From NCBI GenBank assembly GCA_029098085.1, contig JAQXNQ010000136.1:1-9094 (forward strand): a stretch of 9,094 nucleotides of DNA, written 5' to 3'. The notes below the pieces were generated by a model. It was not told the DNA's origin. It did no database searches and was given only the letters and a program-made list of their open reading frames with translations. Position 1 is the first letter of the stretch. Each line of letters starts with the position of its first letter. This DNA comes from Oscillospiraceae bacterium (GTDB taxonomy: Bacteria; Bacillota; Clostridia; Oscillospirales; Ruminococcaceae). A program made the translations under genes and the position numbers. Positions 6,070 through 9,094 of the stretch are shown here, piece after piece.

Positions 6070-7545
6070 TTACAAAATCAGGCAGACCAGTCCGCTGCAG
6101 CCCTCGTTGATGATCCGCTCGATGGTTTCCTGCAGCTTCATCCGGGCCTCCTGAGGCATCCGGCCCAGCTTGGAGTGCAGGCCGTCGTTGACCAGCTCGT
6201 GGAGAGATTTGCCAAAGATGTTGGAGTCCCAGATCTTCACCGGATCCTCCTCGAAATCCTTCAGCAGACTCATGACCAGCTCCTCCGACTGCTTCTCCGA
6301 GCCGACAATGGGTGAGATCTCGGTGGCGATACGGGTGGAGATCATGTGGATGCTGGGAGCACTGGCCCGCAGCCGCACGCCGTATTTGCTGCCCTGCTTG
6401 ACGATCTCCGGCTCCTCCAGCGTCAGCTCATCCATCTGGGGCATGACGATGCCGTAGCCGGTGGCCTCCACCTCCTGCAGAGCGCTCTTCAGCCGGTCAT
6501 AGGCCTGCTTGCATTCCGCCAGCTCCATCAGACAGGGCATCAGCCGGGTTTCGTCCTCGATATCCAGACCGGTGGCTTCCCCCAGAATCTGATAGAACAG
6601 CCTGGGCTGCAGCGTCACTGAAAGCTGCACCAGCCCCTGTCCCAGATCGATCCGGTCAGCTGACGCCCGCAGGATATAGGGGCATTTTTCCGGCAGGTGC
6701 TCCGCCATGGCCCCCACGCTGCCCAGCTTTTCCACCGAAGAAGCCGCCTCCCGGATGGCGCCGAACACCGCCGACCGGAGCCAGTGATCCTTTTTCAGGG
6801 ACAGCATCCACCGGGGCAGCTCGATCTCCGCCTCCTTCAGCGGGAACTCATAGAGAATCTGCTGCAGAATCCGGCGGATCTCCTCCTCCCCCAGCGAGAT
6901 GCAGCTGACCGCCATGACCGGACGGCCGTACTTCTCCTCCATCTGCTGACGCAGGGCGCGGGCCTGAGGCGAAGACGGCTCCCGACAGTTGAGCAGCACC
7001 ACGAAGGGTTTGCCCAGTGCCGACAGCTCGGAGATGACCCGCTCCTCCGCCTCCTCATACTCATCCCGGGGGATGTCGCTGATGCTGCCGTCGGTGGTGA
7101 TCACCAGACCAATGGTGCTGTGGTCAGTGATCACCTTGCTGGTGCCCACCTCTGCCGCCATGTTGAAGGGAACCTCCTCATCAAACCAGGGCGTCCGCAC
7201 CATCCGGGGCTGCTCATTCTCAAAATATCCCAATGAGCTGGGGACGATGTAGCCCACACAGTCAATGAGCCGCACCCGCATGACCGCGTTGCCCGGCAGC
7301 TCAATCTGAGCCGCCTCCTCAGGGATGAATTTGGGCTCGGTGGTCATGATGGTTCTGCCGGCAGCGGACTGGGGCAGCTCATCGGTGGCCCGTTCCCGCT
7401 GCAGGTCGCTTTTGATGTTGGGCAGCACCAGGCTCTCCATAAACCGCTTGATGAAGGTGCTTTTTCCGGTACGGACCGGCCCCACCACGCCGATGTAAAT
7501 GTCTCCGCCGGTCCGCCGGGCAATGTCGCTGTAAATGTTCTGCAT
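6070..7545 (-). CDS. spoIVA: SpoIVA, stage IV sporulation protein A (coat morphogenetic ATPase)
   Basis: SpoIVA is made in the mother cell, coats the forespore surface and polymerises with ATP hydrolysis to form the basement layer of the spore coat. At 491 residues it matches the B. subtilis protein (492). The N-terminal ATPase domain carries the Walker A GPVRTGKST (22-30, Lys28 matching B. subtilis Lys30), a switch/sensor pair in RTIMTTEPKF (Thr68-Thr69) and Walker B Asp95 in LIDCVG. The C-terminus ends in the conserved hydrophobic INEGCSGLVCLIL, needed for membrane/SpoVM targeting in B. subtilis. The frame opens with TTG at 7554, but the AGAAAGGA site (7555-7562) abuts that codon and lies nine bases from ATG 7545, which also gives the family's usual N-terminus, so 7545 is preferred. 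It lies 26 bp downstream of a SipL-like gene and is likely co-transcribed with it. Confidence 0.97.
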   Translation of the reverse strand: MQNIYSDIARRTGGDIYIGVVGPVRTGKSTFIKRFMESLVLPNIKSDLQRERATDELPQSAAGRTIMTTEPKFIPEEAAQIELPGNAVMRVRLIDCVGYIVPSSLGYFENEQPRMVRTPWFDEEVPFNMAAEVGTSKVITDHSTIGLVITTDGSISDIPRDEYEEAEERVISELSALGKPFVVLLNCREPSSPQARALRQQMEEKYGRPVMAVSCISLGEEEIRRILQQILYEFPLKEAEIELPRWMLSLKKDHWLRSAVFGAIREAASSVEKLGSVGAMAEHLPEKCPYILRASADRIDLGQGLVQLSVTLQPRLFYQILGEATGLDIEDETRLMPCLMELAECKQAYDRLKSALQEVEATGYGIVMPQMDELTLEEPEIVKQGSKYGVRLRASAPSIHMISTRIATEISPIVGSEKQSEELVMSLLKDFEEDPVKIWDSNIFGKSLHELVNDGLHSKLGRMPQEARMKLQETIERIINEGCSGLVCLIL

Positions 7546-7554
7546 TCTTTTCAA

Positions 7555-7562
7555 TCCTTTCT
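7555..7562 (-). promoter_or_regulatory. Ribosome binding site deciding the spoIVA start
   Basis: AGAAAGGA on the - strand directly abuts the TTG at 7554 (no spacer) but is nine bases from the ATG at 7545. The spacing therefore favours the ATG. Confidence 0.7.
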
Positions 7563-7571
7563 CCGGCAGAG

Positions 7572-9094
7572 TCAGTCTTCCACCAGCGGAATCAGCAGCA
7601 TTTGTTTTTCCAGCAGGGTCTCGCTGTCCAGGTCATTCTCCTCCATGACCGCCGACATGGGCGCGCCGAACCGGCGGGCGATGTCCCAGACCCGCTCCCC
7701 GGCCTCGCCGAAATACAGCCGCAGGGCGCAGCTGGGTGGCGGCAGTACAGTATCCTCCTGCAGCCCAATATCGGTGATGACGCTGAGGGGCGCCCTCTCG
7801 CAGGCTGTGCCGCTGATCTGCAGCTGGATCCGCGCTTCCAGCGAGTTTTCTCCGGTGATGGCATATCCCACTGAAAGGATCTGCACCTGAGGCGCAAAAA
7901 TCAGCTCCCCGCTGCAGCTGCAGTCCGCCGGACACTCAAAGGGCAGCACCTTTTCCGCTGTAAAGGGGACGCCGTCCTTTCCCATGCAAACGGCGCACAG
8001 CTCCAGGCTGCCGGCGATCCGCACCGCGCCGTTTTCACTCCGGGCGGAGGTTTCCCCTACACTGCACAGCAGATCCAGCACAGCGGAAAGGGGCTCTGTG
8101 GAAAGCTCTGCCCGCACCGTCTGCTGCAGATTGACGCTGCCGATGAGCTTCTCCGCTGCCGCCGGCGTCCGGGTTACCTCAACCGGACACCGGGTGGAAA
8201 AGGCATCATCCGCCAGAGCCATTTCTCGGCTGCGGTCGCTGACGCAGCTGAGCAGCATGCTCCACTCGGCGCTGAGCCGGCGGCAGCCGTCCTCCCCTCC
8301 CGGAATGGCCTCCAACGTCATGCCGGCCGCCTCAAAGCGGGCGTCCACCGTGTCCGCCTCGTCCACGCCGGGCAGGTCAGCGATCTGGCTGATGGGAATG
8401 GTGTACTCCATGGTCTCGGGCGAAGCGCTGTCGCCATCCGGCAGGTACAGAAGATGGCAGCTCAGCTCGCCCCGGCAGATCACCTTGTTGGCGATGATCT
8501 TGCAGTCCTCCAGCCGAACGGCGCAGTGGCTGGAAAGAAGACTGCCGAAGGGTGGCTTGGACTGGGGAAGCTCCAGATCCTCGCTGACGGTGAAGGGTTT
8601 CACGGCACTCCTGCGGCGGGAGCAGAGGGGAATGACTGTGCTGTGCAGCTGGACGCCGCTCCCCGACGCCGCTGTCACCGCCGGCAGCTCCCGCTGTCCG
8701 GTGACCCTGACCCGGATGCTGACCCCGCCCCGAACATCCAGCCGCCGGGGGCTCACCGCCCGTCCGCCCGCGTGGTAGCAGCGGCAGCTGCAGCGCACCA
8801 CTGGATCCTCACACTCCCCCTTCAGCTCCAGCGTCTTGGAAAAGGGCATGGTCTGTTCCACTGCCTGCAGGCGGCTGTCCTCCTCTCCCAGATACAGCAC
8901 GGTAATCTTGCAGATTCCGTCCACCGTCAACCGGCTGCCCGCCGTCCGGATCTGCTGTACCATGGGGCGAACCATGGTTTTCAGCAGACGGAAAATGCTG
9001 GGGTAATAATCCGGCAGGCTGTAATCCAGCTCCACCGGCTGTTCGGCGGCGGTATCCAGCAGCGTTTCTGTCACACAGACTGTGTCTTTTGTCA
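7572..9094 (-). CDS. DUF3794 (SPOCS) and LysM protein, SipL-like spore coat factor, 5' end at window edge
   Basis: In Clostridioides difficile, SipL binds SpoIVA and is needed for the coat to attach around the forespore. This protein has the same plan: repeated DUF3794/SPOCS-type beta-rich units (roughly residues 15-85, 160-235 and 315-385, counted from the GTG at 9074) and a C-terminal LysM (about 453-498), seen in YFGEAGERVWDIARRFG and ending LLEKQMLLIPL. The GTG at 9074 has no ribosome binding site. The frame stays open to the edge, where codons read xTG-ACA-AAA-GAC, so the real start is probably that xTG, with its first base just outside at 9095, giving about 507 residues. It contains 21 cysteines after the GTG, many for this type. 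Immediate linkage to spoIVA supports the SipL role. Domain boundaries are estimated by eye, and a general DUF3794-LysM coat protein remains possible. Confidence 0.85.
   Translation of the reverse strand, partial: TKDTVCVTETLLDTAAEQPVELDYSLPDYYPSIFRLLKTMVRPMVQQIRTAGSRLTVDGICKITVLYLGEEDSRLQAVEQTMPFSKTLELKGECEDPVVRCSCRCYHAGGRAVSPRRLDVRGGVSIRVRVTGQRELPAVTAASGSGVQLHSTVIPLCSRRRSAVKPFTVSEDLELPQSKPPFGSLLSSHCAVRLEDCKIIANKVICRGELSCHLLYLPDGDSASPETMEYTIPISQIADLPGVDEADTVDARFEAAGMTLEAIPGGEDGCRRLSAEWSMLLSCVSDRSREMALADDAFSTRCPVEVTRTPAAAEKLIGSVNLQQTVRAELSTEPLSAVLDLLCSVGETSARSENGAVRIAGSLELCAVCMGKDGVPFTAEKVLPFECPADCSCSGELIFAPQVQILSVGYAITGENSLEARIQLQISGTACERAPLSVITDIGLQEDTVLPPPSCALRLYFGEAGERVWDIARRFGAPMSAVMEENDLDSETLLEKQMLLIPLVED

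Noticed and set aside
7984..8778. 264-residue open frame on the + strand inside the SipL-like gene
   Set aside because: Its Ser/Arg-rich composition and complete overlap with the DUF3794 protein mark it as an antisense shadow.

Overview
The window looks like chromosomal DNA from an endospore-forming, GC-rich Clostridia bacterium, probably of the Ruminococcaceae/Oscillospiraceae type. The evidence is spoIVA beside a SipL-like coat protein gene, an LTA-synthase-family sulfatase, a Feo iron-uptake operon of Firmicutes type with its small Cys-rich partner, canonical sigma-A-type promoters and strong purine-rich ribosome binding sites. The taxonomic placement is inferred from gene content and style, not from a marker gene.

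Layout on the + strand: (1) positions 1-1115 hold the 3' part of an LTA-synthase-like phosphoglycerol transferase, closed by a UUCG-loop terminator at 1167-1198. (2) A strong promoter (TTGACA, 17 bp, TACAAT) at 1257-1285 drives feoA (1349-1645), feoB (1660-3672) and a 56-residue Cys-rich membrane protein (3685-3855), ending in a terminator at 3865-3903. (3) A second promoter (TTGACT, 17 bp, extended -10 TATACT) at 3921-3949 drives a MATE-family exporter (3983-5389) and a HAD-family phosphatase (5408-6025), ending in a perfect 12-bp terminator hairpin at 6034-6066.

Layout on the - strand, converging on that terminator: a DUF3794/LysM protein resembling SipL (7572 to the window's right edge) is followed 26 bp downstream by spoIVA (7545-6070). 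The pair most likely forms a mother-cell sporulation operon whose promoter lies beyond the right edge.

The modules appear functionally independent: envelope polymer synthesis, ferrous iron uptake, small-molecule efflux plus a phosphatase, and spore coat assembly. I see no mobile element, phage, CRISPR, rRNA/tRNA or defence system, and no convincing undescribed system. The points most worth a second look are the linked SipL-like/SpoIVA pair, the small Feo-associated Cys protein, and the possible operator and leader hairpin at the feo promoter. No gene-free stretch exceeds 300 bases; the longest (1116-1348) holds the terminator and the feo promoter and leader.
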